From Catenulispora pinistramenti (lineage in GTDB: Bacteria > Actinomycetota > Actinomycetes > Streptomycetales > Catenulisporaceae), in NCBI RefSeq assembly GCF_018274385.1, contig NZ_JAAFYZ010000003.1, positions 62,001 through 126,000 on the forward strand: a stretch of DNA of 64,000 nt, in the 5' to 3' direction. Position 1 is the stretch's first letter; each line of letters begins with the position of its first letter. The notes below the pieces were generated by a model, which saw only the letters and a list, made by a program, of their open reading frames with translations, was not told the DNA's origin and did not search any database. The translations under genes and the position numbers were made by a program. Shown here one piece after another: positions 52,092-61,735 of the stretch.

Positions 52092-52877
52092 TCACGCCCG
52101 GCCCCGGGACTGCACGAGAGCTGACTTCGACGGCACCGGCCGGCCCTGCAACCAGGCGACCAGCCGAGCCTCGGCCCGCTGCCGTCGGATCTTCACGGCG
52201 TTCGGCGTCACGCCCAGCATCTCGGCAGCCTCGGCCAGCCCGACCCCCTCCAACCGGGTCATGCCGATCAGATCGGCGTCGGCCGCGGACAGGACGCCTT
52301 CCCGTTCGGCACGGACCAGGACCAGGTCTTCGTGTCCGAACGGCATCCGCGGCGGCTCGGACTGGAACGCCGAGGCGTGGCGGACGAAGTCGATCTCGGA
52401 TGCCACGGTGCGCTCGGCGGCGCGGAAAGCTGCCCAGCGGAGCCGGGGGAGGATGCCCGGGCGGCTGATGTCGATCGTGGCCAGGTGGTCCAGGAAGGCG
52501 GTGACGACTTCGCCGTCCAGGTCTTCGACGGGACCGTCGAAGCTGCGGGCGAAGGAGGCGGCGATCGTCTTCAGCGCCGGCATCGCCATTGCGACGGCGA
52601 CGACGGTCCAGGCCCCGGCCATTTCGCGCGAGCGGCGGACCAACTCGGCCCACACGGTGTCGCGCGCGGCCATGGGAGTGGACTTGGACAGCAGGGTCTT
52701 CCGGAGTTCGGTGACGGTCACCTCGTCGCGGCCCGCCGGTGCTGCGGTCAGGAGGAAGGAGGCGGGAAACGCCAGCGGCGCGTCGTCGGCGCACAAGGTG
52801 AGAAACGCGGATTCGACGGCGTGCAGCGGCGACGTGGAGAGGGCGGACGAGGCTGAGGCGGCGATGTCGATCTTCAT
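52092..52877 (-). CDS. Sigma-70 region 4-like regulator
   Basis: This is a 261-residue protein. Residues about 215-245 (GVGLAEAAEMLGVTPNAVKI) are a sigma-type helix-turn-helix. The preceding DADLIGMTRLEG resembles sigma region 4 entry. The N-terminal half is helical, without a clear region 2. It is likely the regulator of the transfer operon it precedes, 98 bases upstream of the VirB2-like gene. Confidence 0.72.
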   Translation of the reverse strand: MKIDIAASASSALSTSPLHAVESAFLTLCADDAPLAFPASFLLTAAPAGRDEVTVTELRKTLLSKSTPMAARDTVWAELVRRSREMAGAWTVVAVAMAMPALKTIAASFARSFDGPVEDLDGEVVTAFLDHLATIDISRPGILPRLRWAAFRAAERTVASEIDFVRHASAFQSEPPRMPFGHEDLVLVRAEREGVLSAADADLIGMTRLEGVGLAEAAEMLGVTPNAVKIRRQRAEARLVAWLQGRPVPSKSALVQSRGRA

Positions 52878-53233
52878 CGGTGGCTCCCGAAAGCTGGGGG
52901 TGAACGTGTTGCTTTCGGGTTCGCGGGGTGCCTGACACGGTGCTGAAGGGGCGCTGTCCGACGCCTTGCTCGCTCCTGAAACGAGGCGTCGGGCTGTATC
53001 TGAACGACCTGAACGAAGGGTTTCGGCGCACCGGCTAATAGAGTGTTGACCTGCTAGTTCAGCAGCTGATCAGGATCCAGACAGGGCGGCAGACCGGTGT
53101 CACTAGGCGATCCGCAGCCGCCCCGCCCCGGTATCCAGCTGCTGCTCGCGCTCCGGCACGAACTCACCGATCGTTCCGTTTGCGGCGGTTCTGTATCCGG
53201 TGACCGTTGTTGAGATTGATCGTTGTTCCGTCT
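52878..53233. other. Intergenic region between the transfer operon and the recombinase module
   Basis: No gene is visible. It holds the divergent promoters and short inverted repeats such as CTGCTAGTTCAGCAG near 53052-53066. It is the natural place for an attachment or recombination site of the adjoining recombinase genes, but no core repeat could be confirmed. Confidence 0.4.
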
Positions 53234-54691
53234 ATGACGGAGATCGACAGCGGTGCGTGGTGCTGGCAGGTTCATCGGTACGACTTGTCGCGGCCGGGCG
53301 GTGAACTGATGGAGCTGGTCGCGAGGTTCGCGCCGGACCTGCCGTCGTGGATACGGGTCCGTGGAGTCGAGGATGGACAGCGGTTCGTCGTCGGCCCGAA
53401 CGGGCTGCCAGATCTCCGGATCAACGAGTGTCTGGGCTCGGCGAAGTGGCGCAACCTGGGCGAGCGGACCCGGGTGAGCTACACGTACTCGGTCGTCGTG
53501 TGGCTGAACTTCCTGATGGCACGGGGCGCGGACTGGTGGCAGGCCACGGAGGATGACGCCGAGGAGTTTGTGTTCTGGCGGATGACCGATCCGGCCAACG
53601 AGCGTCGGATCGCGGCGAACTCGTTCTCCCGCGACCTGGCGGGGCTGAAGAAGTTCTACGCCCGCATGGGCAAGATACACGGTGTTGCGGACCCGTTCGA
53701 GGACATCGAGGCTCCGCGGGCGGCTCGGCAGGAGAACGTGAAGTGGCTGGATCCGGCCGGCTATCGGCGCTGGCGGGACCTCGGGGTACGCGGGATGGGA
53801 CTTGACGGTTGCGTCGACGGCTGGTGGCGGGGCCGCAACGAGGAACGTGACGCGGCGTTCTGCGATGGCCTGTTCGGCACCGGCCTGCGTGTGTCGGAGT
53901 GGGCCAGCGTGGTGCTGCCGGAGCTACCACGGTTCGAACCGCGACGCGGCTACTACACGTGCTTGCTGGCCGACGCCTGCGCCAAGGGCGGCTACGGCCA
54001 TGCCTACTGGCTCCCGCAGGCACCGATGAAGGCGGCGCTGGGCTATGTCGAGGGGCCCCGGGCAGCGGCGGTGCGGCGAGCTCAGGCCGCTGGGCGCTAT
54101 GAGCGGCTTGACGGTCTGCGCGAGGTGAGCGTCGCCGGCCTGTCGTCGGTGACGATGACCGGCCCGCGCGGCGGCACGGTCAAGCGGGCCTGGAACGACG
54201 TTGGCCCGCGCACCCGGCTGCGGCTGTTCCGCCGGACCGAGACGGGGCTGGAGCCGCTGGCGCTGTGGTTGAACGAGGACGGGCTGCCGCGCGACGGCCG
54301 CGGTTGGCAGCACACGTTCGACGTCGCCAACGAGCGGATCGCCGCACTGGGGCTGACCAGCTTCTCGGCGACTGCGCACATACTGCGGCACAGCTGCGCG
54401 CTGAAGTGGTATTCGATCGGGAAGCTGGTGTTCACCAGCAAGCTCGGGCATCTGGACGAGCGGGAGCGGGCAGACTTCCGCGAGCAGTTCGGCGACACCT
54501 GGCACCTGGTACAGACCATGCTTGGCCACCGCAGTGTCGAGACCACCAAAAACACGTACCTGGAGCCGTTCCGGACGCTCGACGTTGAGATTCTTCTCGC
54601 ACACGCTGATGACTTCCCGATCGACCAGGTCATGGCCGCAGCGTTCGCCGATCATCCCCGAGTCCGCACCGATCCACTGGCGGCTGCCTAA
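53234..54691 (+). CDS. Tyrosine recombinase, first of three
   Basis: This 485-residue protein starts at ATG 53234. An N-terminal SAM-like DNA-binding region contains TYSVVVWLNFLMARG. The catalytic domain has FGTGLRVSEW (first Arg), AHILRHSCAL (HxxR), MLGHRSVETT and the TYLEPF tyrosine. It is therefore catalytically complete. The next recombinase gene begins immediately after its stop. Confidence 0.85.
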   Translation: MTEIDSGAWCWQVHRYDLSRPGGELMELVARFAPDLPSWIRVRGVEDGQRFVVGPNGLPDLRINECLGSAKWRNLGERTRVSYTYSVVVWLNFLMARGADWWQATEDDAEEFVFWRMTDPANERRIAANSFSRDLAGLKKFYARMGKIHGVADPFEDIEAPRAARQENVKWLDPAGYRRWRDLGVRGMGLDGCVDGWWRGRNEERDAAFCDGLFGTGLRVSEWASVVLPELPRFEPRRGYYTCLLADACAKGGYGHAYWLPQAPMKAALGYVEGPRAAAVRRAQAAGRYERLDGLREVSVAGLSSVTMTGPRGGTVKRAWNDVGPRTRLRLFRRTETGLEPLALWLNEDGLPRDGRGWQHTFDVANERIAALGLTSFSATAHILRHSCALKWYSIGKLVFTSKLGHLDERERADFREQFGDTWHLVQTMLGHRSVETTKNTYLEPFRTLDVEILLAHADDFPIDQVMAAAFADHPRVRTDPLAAA

Positions 54692-56581
54692 ATGCGCGGC
54701 CAGCCAGCTGCGCTTCCGATGGATCAGACAACCACGCACGGGTTGCTGGACGGTTCCAGTGGGATGGTGGTGCGCCGGTTCAGCCAGGACGGCACAGAAC
54801 ACCGCGACTTCGACTTCGGTAGCTTGCCCTGTTCGGAGGTTCTGCGCGAGGCGCTGATGAAGGCATTCTTGCGGCGCACAGCGCCGGGAACACGGGTGAC
54901 GAGTATGGCGGCGATGGGCCATGCCTTCCGCATCGCGCGGCAGTTCGCTGATTATCTCGCGGGTCTTCGTTGGCCTCCGCGTGAACCGTCGCAGCTGACC
55001 GCAGAGCACTTCGACAGCTTTTGCGCTGCCAGGTTGGCCGCTTCCCCAAAATCCATGCCCAACCAGGTCGGGGATCTGCGGCGCCTACTGGCCTGCATGG
55101 ATGGCATCAACACGACACTCACAGCGCGCATGGCCAGCGAACGACCCTCAAGGCTTGAGGCTGAGCCCAAGCACAGCTACAGTCGCGCGGAGTTCAAACG
55201 GATTGCCGATGCCGCCCGCGCAGATTTGCGGTCCGCGGCCAAGCGAATCCGGGGCAACCGCGAGGCTCTGCGACAGTTCCGAGAGCGGGAGTTGGCTCCC
55301 TCCGTGTGCGGCGATGCGGGCCTGCTTCGCAGGCTGGAGCTCCTGGACTACGTCGACCGTTTCGGAGACGTTCCCCGATACGCTGAGTCACCGCGCCCAA
55401 ACTGGCCTTCGCCGCCGCCGCTGTCGTGGGTCCAGAAGCACGGTTCCGCTCCGTTGGTGGTGTCCTGGCTGCACCTGACCATCGGGGAGGCAGCATCAGC
55501 AGCGGTGCTGCTGGCGGTGATGACCGGCGAGAACCCGGAGGTAATCGTCAAGGTTCCTGCGGCACATCACCGGCCCGACGGCTTCACCGGAACACCGGGG
55601 ACAGCGGTGGTCGACCTGCTCAAGCTGCGACGCGGACGGCGTGCCTGGATGACACTGGCGATGTCAGATGTCCCGGACTGGATCAGCATCCCCGACACTC
55701 CGGAGATTAACACGCGCGATGAGCTGCACACCGCGTTCGGGCTCTACGTCCTGCTGCACGAGCTGACCGCCGGGTCACGGGCACTCGTCGGTGGAGACAA
55801 GCTCCTGATCGGCTACCACAGAAGCGGTGGCAGCCACGGTCTTCGGCCGATAAATCCACACCATACTTCGCACCTCGTCCGCAACCAGGTCCGCAAGTGG
55901 GATCTGATCCGAGACGACCCCGACGACGGCCGGCCGGCCCCGCTGCTTCCAACCCTGGGCCGGCTGCGCCTGACCTACATCGAGCTGCACCAGCAGCCGG
56001 TCGCACACACTGAGCAGACCGCCGCGTCCACCTACCTGGGGCGCAACCGCGGAAACGTCACCGAATACCAGAAGATTGTGGCCGACGCCCTGGCTGAAGA
56101 GGCCGCAAAGGCTCATGCTCGACGAACGGTGGCGACGATGTCCGCGACGGACGTCGCGCGGGCGGCAACGGATCCGCAAGCTGTCGCCGCCCAACAGGGC
56201 CTGGATCCCGTGACGCTCCAGCGGATGCTGGCCGGCAAGCTGGATACGGTGCTAGCAGCCTGCACTGATTACCAAAACGGGCCGCACACGCCCGGTCAAC
56301 CCTGCCGCGCCTCGTTCATGCTCTGCTTGGAGTGCGAGTGCGCCAGAGCCCTTCCCCGCCACCTCGCGCTACAGGTCCTAGTACATGACAAGCTCGCGGC
56401 CCGCCGCGGGCAGATCGATGCGTTGCGCTGGGCTCAGCGCTTTGCCACGCCATACGCACGCCTGGTCAACCTGCTCGGCCAGCACGACTCTGCTGCGGTC
56501 GCTGACGCCCGAGCCCACGCCAGCCCGGCCGAACATGCCCTTGCCGATCGCTTCCTGAATCGAGAGTTGGACCTGCGATGA
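54692..56581 (+). CDS. Second protein of the recombinase trio, catalytic motifs not seen
   Basis: This 629-residue protein starts at ATG 54692 (ATG 54719 also possible). It has an N-terminal helical domain like a core-binding region and a long middle part with AVLLAVMTGENPEV. I cannot find an HxxR...Y set. The C-terminus has a Cys cluster (CRASFMLCLECECA), suggesting zinc binding, as seen in the middle members of three-recombinase modules. It overlaps the third gene by four bases. Confidence 0.75.
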   Translation: MRGQPAALPMDQTTTHGLLDGSSGMVVRRFSQDGTEHRDFDFGSLPCSEVLREALMKAFLRRTAPGTRVTSMAAMGHAFRIARQFADYLAGLRWPPREPSQLTAEHFDSFCAARLAASPKSMPNQVGDLRRLLACMDGINTTLTARMASERPSRLEAEPKHSYSRAEFKRIADAARADLRSAAKRIRGNREALRQFRERELAPSVCGDAGLLRRLELLDYVDRFGDVPRYAESPRPNWPSPPPLSWVQKHGSAPLVVSWLHLTIGEAASAAVLLAVMTGENPEVIVKVPAAHHRPDGFTGTPGTAVVDLLKLRRGRRAWMTLAMSDVPDWISIPDTPEINTRDELHTAFGLYVLLHELTAGSRALVGGDKLLIGYHRSGGSHGLRPINPHHTSHLVRNQVRKWDLIRDDPDDGRPAPLLPTLGRLRLTYIELHQQPVAHTEQTAASTYLGRNRGNVTEYQKIVADALAEEAAKAHARRTVATMSATDVARAATDPQAVAAQQGLDPVTLQRMLAGKLDTVLAACTDYQNGPHTPGQPCRASFMLCLECECARALPRHLALQVLVHDKLAARRGQIDALRWAQRFATPYARLVNLLGQHDSAAVADARAHASPAEHALADRFLNRELDLR

Positions 56582-58734
56582 CCGTCTCAACTGTCGCCAC
56601 CACGACCTTGTCCGCCGCCGGCGCACCGGGCATCGGCTCATGGCCCGGCCCGCGCACCGTGGTGCTGACGGACCGCCCCTTGGTCGGCGGGACCGATCCA
56701 GCCAGGCTGTCATGCTTCGCTGACGACTGGTGGGACCTCAATCCGGCAGTGTTCGAGCATCATCAGCGGTCCGCATCCCTGAACTTCGCGCTGATCCCGG
56801 CCGCGCTACGCCAAGATGCGAAGCTCTACATCTGGTTTCTGATCAACCGCGGGCGGGCGCTGCGTGGTGGGCAAGAGTCCCGACTCTCGATCCAGTCGAT
56901 CCGGACCCTGTTCACCTGCTACCTGCGATTCGTGCTGCAGTGGTTCGCCGATCATGGGGTGACCCGCCTAAACCAGGTCAGCCCCGACCTGCTCTGGGAC
57001 TACTTGCGCAGCTTGGAGGTCGAGAACGTTCCCTACGACCGCCGATACCGGCTGATCAACGAGGTTCGTCGGCTCTGGCAGCACCGGGACGTCCTGCCGG
57101 AGCACATGCAGCTACCGCAGGCCCCGCCATGGGGCGGCGAGGACAGCAGGGACCTGCTGGGCCGGACCCGCGGAGACAGGGAGAACCGCACCCGCCGGAT
57201 CGGTGAGGAAACCATGCAGATGCTGCTGGCCTGGGCCATGCGGTTCGTCGAGGATTTCTCCGACGACGTCCTGGCCGCCTGGAGTGACCACCAGCGCTGG
57301 CTTGCCCGCGGCGCCCACCTCCGACCGAGACGGGACGCTCGGGCGTCTCGCCACGAACCCGGGGCCTTGGCGCCGAAGATCCGCACCTACCTTGAAGACC
57401 TCCGACGCAGCGGCGGCTCGCTACCGGGTTATCGCGACGAGGGCGGGCAGTTGCAGATCCGGTGGGGCCACCTATCGCTGATGTTCGACTGCGCTTCCTC
57501 GCTGGAACACACCACGACCGGGGCGTTAATCCAGAACTCCGGCTTGCCCATCGGGGAGACGACCTGGCTGCCGACCCCCATTACCGGCATGCTTGACGGC
57601 CGACCCTGGCGCGATCCTGGGATCGAATACAAACAGGCCCACATGTTCGCCCGGTTGCTGAGTACAGCCTGCTTCGTCGTCGTCAGCTATCTGTCCGGCG
57701 CGAGGGTCGGTGAGGTGTTGAACCTGCGCCGGGGATGCGTGCGACACGACAAAGGCACAGGGCTCTGGCTTATGGATGGGCTCTACTTCAAGGGCGCCGA
57801 AGATGAACACGGCAACAAGATCCCCGAAGGGCAGCTCCGACCGGATCCTTGGGTGATCATCGAACCGGTAGTCAAAGCCGTGTCTGTCCTGGAACGGCTA
57901 CACACCAGCCCGTTGCTGTTCCCCAACCACCTCAAGCCGCACCTGACAAGGCAGGCGAACAGCCTGCGCCAAGGTCAGGCGCGAAGCGACCGGGTTATGG
58001 CCACCGACCTGGCGGCGTTCGTCGAATGGATCAACGCCGAGTGCTCCCGGCTGGGACGCCGCGACGCCATCCCTGATGACGGCAAGCCGTTGGCCCCTAT
58101 CCGGCTCCGCCGCACGCTTGCCTGGTTTATCCGCCGCCGCCCTCGCGGACTCATCGCTGCCTCGATCCAGTACGGCCACGCCCATGTCCGGATGACACAG
58201 GGCTACGCCGGCTCTTACGCATCCGGGTTCCCCGATGAATACGCGTTCGAGGACTACCTGTTCCGCTTGGACACCCTGGCGGAGGATGAAAAGTCACTTG
58301 TTGACGGCGAACGCGTCTCCGGACCAGCCGCTGACAACTACCGCTTCCGCGTCAGCGCAGCCAACAAAGAGTTCGCTGGCCGCGTCATCATCGGGGAACG
58401 CCGCGTCCGCGACCTCCTCGGCAACCCCCTGCTCCAGATCCATCATGGCGAGGGCATGACCTGCGTCTTCAATCCTGTCACCGCCGCCTGCCAAATCCGC
58501 GGCTCCGCCGATGACTCGATGGTCACGCCGGACATCGACGACTGCCGGCCCAAGTGCCCCAACATCGCCAGAACCGACCGCGACATCGCCTGGATCGAAC
58601 AGCGGGCCGCCGAAATAGAGGACATCGTTGCCGACCCGCTCGCGCCACCGATCCGTCACGCACGGGAGCGATCCGAACTCGACCGACTACTGAAGATCAT
58701 CGCTGGCCACGAGACAGACGGAGCATGCCGGTGA
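56578..58734 (+). CDS. Tyrosine recombinase-like protein, third of three
   Basis: This is a 718-residue protein. The catalytic region includes SYLSGARVGEVLNLRRG (Arg), PIRLRRTLAWF where HxxR is expected, QYGHAHVRMTQGY with the nucleophile-like Tyr, and a C-terminal segment with CVFNPVTAAC and CRPKCPN cysteines. The His of HxxR appears replaced by Arg. It overlaps both neighbours by four bases, so the module is one transcript. Confidence 0.8.
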   Translation: MTVSTVATTTLSAAGAPGIGSWPGPRTVVLTDRPLVGGTDPARLSCFADDWWDLNPAVFEHHQRSASLNFALIPAALRQDAKLYIWFLINRGRALRGGQESRLSIQSIRTLFTCYLRFVLQWFADHGVTRLNQVSPDLLWDYLRSLEVENVPYDRRYRLINEVRRLWQHRDVLPEHMQLPQAPPWGGEDSRDLLGRTRGDRENRTRRIGEETMQMLLAWAMRFVEDFSDDVLAAWSDHQRWLARGAHLRPRRDARASRHEPGALAPKIRTYLEDLRRSGGSLPGYRDEGGQLQIRWGHLSLMFDCASSLEHTTTGALIQNSGLPIGETTWLPTPITGMLDGRPWRDPGIEYKQAHMFARLLSTACFVVVSYLSGARVGEVLNLRRGCVRHDKGTGLWLMDGLYFKGAEDEHGNKIPEGQLRPDPWVIIEPVVKAVSVLERLHTSPLLFPNHLKPHLTRQANSLRQGQARSDRVMATDLAAFVEWINAECSRLGRRDAIPDDGKPLAPIRLRRTLAWFIRRRPRGLIAASIQYGHAHVRMTQGYAGSYASGFPDEYAFEDYLFRLDTLAEDEKSLVDGERVSGPAADNYRFRVSAANKEFAGRVIIGERRVRDLLGNPLLQIHHGEGMTCVFNPVTAACQIRGSADDSMVTPDIDDCRPKCPNIARTDRDIAWIEQRAAEIEDIVADPLAPPIRHARERSELDRLLKIIAGHETDGACR

Positions 58735-59165
58735 ACGCCATCTCAATCGAACGCGAATCCGATCCGGTCCGCAAAGCCATCCTGGCCGCGATGAACCGGC
58801 TGCTTCGGCACACCCCTCAGCGCTCGACCGGGCGCCTGAGCATCAGTCAGCTGGCGATTGAGGCGGGCGTCAAGCGCTGGGTCCTCACTCACCAGCACAC
58901 CGATCTCAAAGACCTGTTCCAGCAACAGGCCGGTCAGCAGGAAGCGCGCCGCTCCGCAGCCCTGCGATCCGCCGACGAATTCGAGCAGCTCAACAGGCGA
59001 CACGCCGAGCTCCAAGCCCACTGCCGATTCCTCCAAGACCGGCTCGACACATACGCCACCGCACTGAGCCTGCTCGCCGCAGAGAACGCCGCCCTTGCCG
59101 ATCGCAGCAACGACGCCGCCAAGGTCCAGATCCTGCCGCCCCGCCGGCCGTCGCACAGGCCCTAG
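58731..59165 (+). CDS. Coiled-coil partner of the recombinase trio (DUF6262-like)
   Basis: This 144-residue protein starts at GTG 58731, overlapping the recombinase stop by four bases with GGAG seven bases upstream; the ATG at 58725 is too close. A helix-turn-helix-like LSISQLAIEAGVKRWVLTHQH precedes a long helix (EEF..LNRRHAELQAH). Small proteins of this type end many three-recombinase modules. The role is probably DNA binding or recombinase assembly. Confidence 0.65.
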   Translation: MNAISIERESDPVRKAILAAMNRLLRHTPQRSTGRLSISQLAIEAGVKRWVLTHQHTDLKDLFQQQAGQQEARRSAALRSADEFEQLNRRHAELQAHCRFLQDRLDTYATALSLLAAENAALADRSNDAAKVQILPPRRPSHRP

Positions 59166-59262
59166 TCAAGGCGTTCTAGTGGGATCGAGCACGTCCTATC
59201 GGCGATACTGCGCCACTCTCAGCTCGTATATGGCCAGGCCTCTTGCTCAATACTCCGTTAGC

Positions 59263-59274
59263 CGATATATATCG
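59263..59274. promoter_or_regulatory. Palindromic PadR-type operator
   Basis: CGATATATATCG is a perfect 12-bp palindrome ending three bases before the PadR gene ATG. Such ATAT-cored palindromes are typical PadR sites, so the gene is probably self-repressed. No Shine-Dalgarno sequence is visible between it and the ATG. Confidence 0.6.
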
Positions 59275-59277
59275 ACC

Positions 59278-59646
59278 ATGAGCTCATCGAGTGGCAGGAC
59301 GGAGCAGACGTTCCAGATCCTGACGGCATTGGTCGACGAGCCGCTACACGGCTACGGGATCATTCAGGAAGTTGGCCGGCTCTCCGAGGGCCGGACGCAG
59401 CTTCGGGTCGGGACCCTATATGGCGCACTGGATCGGCTGACGACTGAAGGGCTTCTAGTTCTGGACCGTGAGGAGACTGTGTCCGGACGTCTGCGTCGGT
59501 ACTACCGGCTGACGGACGCAGGCGCGCAGGTCCTCGCGGTTGATGCCGAGCGAATGGCCGCTCAGGCCCAGGTGGCGCTGGGTAGGTTGCGGGCGCGAAG
59601 GGCCGGGGGCCACGGCCGGGGAGCTATCGCGGGAGGGGCGGTATGA
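59278..59646 (+). CDS. PadR-family transcriptional regulator
   Basis: This 122-residue protein starts at ATG 59278. A winged helix shows ILTALVDEPLHGYGIIQEV, LRVGTLYGALDRLTTEGLL and RRYYRLTDAGAQVL, the classic PadR pattern. The short C-terminal helix fits subfamily 2. It overlaps the next membrane-protein gene by four bases, which it probably represses. Confidence 0.88.
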   Translation: MSSSSGRTEQTFQILTALVDEPLHGYGIIQEVGRLSEGRTQLRVGTLYGALDRLTTEGLLVLDREETVSGRLRRYYRLTDAGAQVLAVDAERMAAQAQVALGRLRARRAGGHGRGAIAGGAV

Positions 59647-60623
59647 ACATTCTGGAATGGCGGTATCGACGGCTTCTGGCCTTGTTGCCCAGCGGATACC
59701 GGCAGCAGCGCGGTGAGGAGATGCTCGGCACGCTGTTGGACGGCGCCGCTCCAGGGCAGCAGCGGCCGCGGATCGATGAGGCGGCGAGCGTGGCCGTGCT
59801 GGCGCTGCGCGTTCGTACCGGCGCTACCGCTCCCGAGGCCGCGCTGACGTCTTCAGGGTTCGCGCTGCGGATGATGGCGTTGGCCGGCACGTTCTACTTC
59901 GCGGTCGGCGGCGTCGTCGCGGCGGCGATGTGGGGCACGCTACCGCTGTTCCGCAGAGACATCCTGCACGGCGACCTGAGTGATCACGGGTACTGGAGTT
60001 ACGTCGTCTACGCCCTGGTGGTCCCCGCCCTGTGGTTGGCGACGTTCATCCTCTTGCTCCAGGGGTCCAGGCGCACCGGTCGTGTCTTGGCTGTGTTGGC
60101 CTTCATCGGGACGATCATCACCGTGGTTCGCCAGCGCGACACGTCCGAAACAGCGGTCGTCGCCTCTATAACCGTCTTGGCCGTGCTGGCGTCCTTCATC
60201 AGGTCGGCTCCGCCGGTGAAGGGCCGCCGCTGGTGGGTCGGCACCCTGGCCCTGATCGGCACGACGGCGTGCGTCATGTTCGCAAAGCACGATGACGAAA
60301 GAATCGCGAACCTGGTCGAGATCACCGTCACAGCGGCGGTGCTCGCCATCGCAGTCCACGTCCAGAAGTCACCGGCCTGGCCGCTCGGGTTGTCGGCCCT
60401 TGGCTTGCCGTTCCTGGGCAACTGGGGATCCTCTGGCGGACTGAAGTGGATCATAAACAACTGGGGATACTTCTCCGGGCACTCCTTCCGACCCGCACTC
60501 GCGATCGAAGCCCTCTTCATCGCTGCGGCGATGTTCTCCGTGACACGGGTGATGGTCGGCGCGTGGTGGCCGAACCGCCTTGCCCCTCCCATCTCGGATA
60601 CTGAACCGCCCACGGCCGCCTAA
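59643..60623 (+). CDS. Membrane protein co-transcribed with PadR
   Basis: This 326-residue protein has a cytoplasmic N-terminus (MNILEWRYRRLLALLPSGYRQQRGEEML) typical of proteins paired with PadR regulators. Roughly seven to eight membrane helices follow, from about 75 to 310. No transport motif is visible. It probably helps the cell answer membrane stress or drugs, as many PadR-linked genes do (inference). Confidence 0.75.
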   Translation: MNILEWRYRRLLALLPSGYRQQRGEEMLGTLLDGAAPGQQRPRIDEAASVAVLALRVRTGATAPEAALTSSGFALRMMALAGTFYFAVGGVVAAAMWGTLPLFRRDILHGDLSDHGYWSYVVYALVVPALWLATFILLLQGSRRTGRVLAVLAFIGTIITVVRQRDTSETAVVASITVLAVLASFIRSAPPVKGRRWWVGTLALIGTTACVMFAKHDDERIANLVEITVTAAVLAIAVHVQKSPAWPLGLSALGLPFLGNWGSSGGLKWIINNWGYFSGHSFRPALAIEALFIAAAMFSVTRVMVGAWWPNRLAPPISDTEPPTAA

Positions 60624-60725
60624 CTAACTAGGGTTCGGAGACTGAAGGCGGCAGCAACAGTCATGTTGCTTAGCCTCCAGGCCACAGACGGATCTGACCA
60701 GCGCAAACGGAAGGACGGAAACGAT

Positions 60726-61448
60726 TCATTGGTCTGCTAGCACTGGCGAGAGAACGGAGGGGAGCCAGAGTTCGGCATCGCGTGGGCATCCATGGGTGGC
60801 CCGTCCGGAAGCGCTGATGGTGACTCGGCGCCCGCCGAGGTTGCCGGTTCCGTCCCCGAGACCGGTCCACTGGGGGTCCCGCACCGTCAGCGCGATATGC
60901 GCTGATTCCCACAGCCCAGTGACTACGAGCACACATCCGCGCTGCCTGTTTGAGGGACGGACGCCGTTGGTGATCCGGCGCAGCTGGGCGGCATTAGGCG
61001 AGCGGGGCGCATGGAGCAACACGAGGTCTACCGCTCCGGCGAGCACGGCGGTGGCGTCGGGCCAGCGCTCTCCGGGCTCGTCGAGCATCAGCACCTTGGA
61101 CAGGTCGGCGCCGAGGCCGGAGGCAGCGGCGATGCCGAAGTTCGGATAGCCGATCACCCCGACCCATGCGCCGCCGGCGGTGGCGCTGGCCACGAGTGAG
61201 AGCGTGAGGTAGGAGATGGCGCCGTTGCCGGCGAAGGTGCTGCCAGTCCGGGGCGGCGCGCTGACGATGGTGCCGCGGGCGAGGACACCGCCGGGGATCA
61301 GCGGGCGCAGGAGCGGGTGGAGGGGGATGTCGCCGCCGTCGGACGGTTCACGTCGTCGGACTTCGGGGGCGGTGCCGTTGTCGACCAGATGCTGCCGGAG
61401 GCGCGTGAGCTCGGCGTCGCGGTCCTGCCGGGGTAACGGGACAGCCAT
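60726..61448 (-). CDS. RecA/ImuA-like protein
   Basis: This 240-residue protein has the RecA-fold pattern with GGVLARGTIVSAPPRTGSTF in the place of a P-loop, then WVGVIGYPNFGIAAASGLG, MLDEPGERWPDAT and VDLVLLHAPRS. It resembles the actinobacterial RecA-like/ImuA protein that accompanies ImuB-DnaE2 mutagenesis genes. The loop lacks the canonical GKT, so ATP binding is doubtful. ImuB and DnaE2 are not in the window. Confidence 0.65.
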   Translation of the reverse strand: MAVPLPRQDRDAELTRLRQHLVDNGTAPEVRRREPSDGGDIPLHPLLRPLIPGGVLARGTIVSAPPRTGSTFAGNGAISYLTLSLVASATAGGAWVGVIGYPNFGIAAASGLGADLSKVLMLDEPGERWPDATAVLAGAVDLVLLHAPRSPNAAQLRRITNGVRPSNRQRGCVLVVTGLWESAHIALTVRDPQWTGLGDGTGNLGGRRVTISASGRATHGCPRDAELWLPSVLSPVLADQ

Positions 61449-61459
61449 GACCCAGGCGG

Positions 61460-61735
61460 TCAGGCAGCCGACGGGTACACGACGATCGTGGCCGACGACC
61501 TGAGGGTGGCGTGGGGCAGTCCGTTGCGGGTGAGGGTGGCGACAAGTTCCTCTCGCGGGCCGCTCCGGCGGAGCCCTTCGCCGTGTGCGGTGATCGTGCC
61601 GGCCCGCGGGTCGATCGTGACGGCGACACCGAGAGGGAGTCCGTAGGCGGCTTCGAGGCGGACGATCTCGTGGGTGATGGCGTCAGCGATGGGCTGGAGG
61701 GGTTCGGAGGTCACCGATGCAGGGTATTCGAACAA
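61460..61735 (-). CDS. Small hypothetical protein upstream of the RecA-like gene
   Basis: This 91-residue protein starts at ATG 61735. It has a helical N-terminus (PLQPIADAITHEIVRLEAAYG), then beta strands with VAVTIDPRAGTITAHG, and ends VVYPSAA. It lies 11 bases before the RecA-like gene and is probably in its operon. No family is recognised. Confidence 0.55.
   Translation of the reverse strand: MFEYPASVTSEPLQPIADAITHEIVRLEAAYGLPLGVAVTIDPRAGTITAHGEGLRRSGPREELVATLTRNGLPHATLRSSATIVVYPSAA

Noticed and set aside
51994-53031. Upstream extension of the VirB2-like gene
   Set aside because: It is a phase-shifted copy over the sigma-like regulator gene; the real start is ATG 51993 before a signal-type helix.
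53052-53066. tRNA-derived attachment site beside the recombinase
   Set aside because: No cloverleaf or conserved T-loop sequence could be found; only a short inverted repeat is present.
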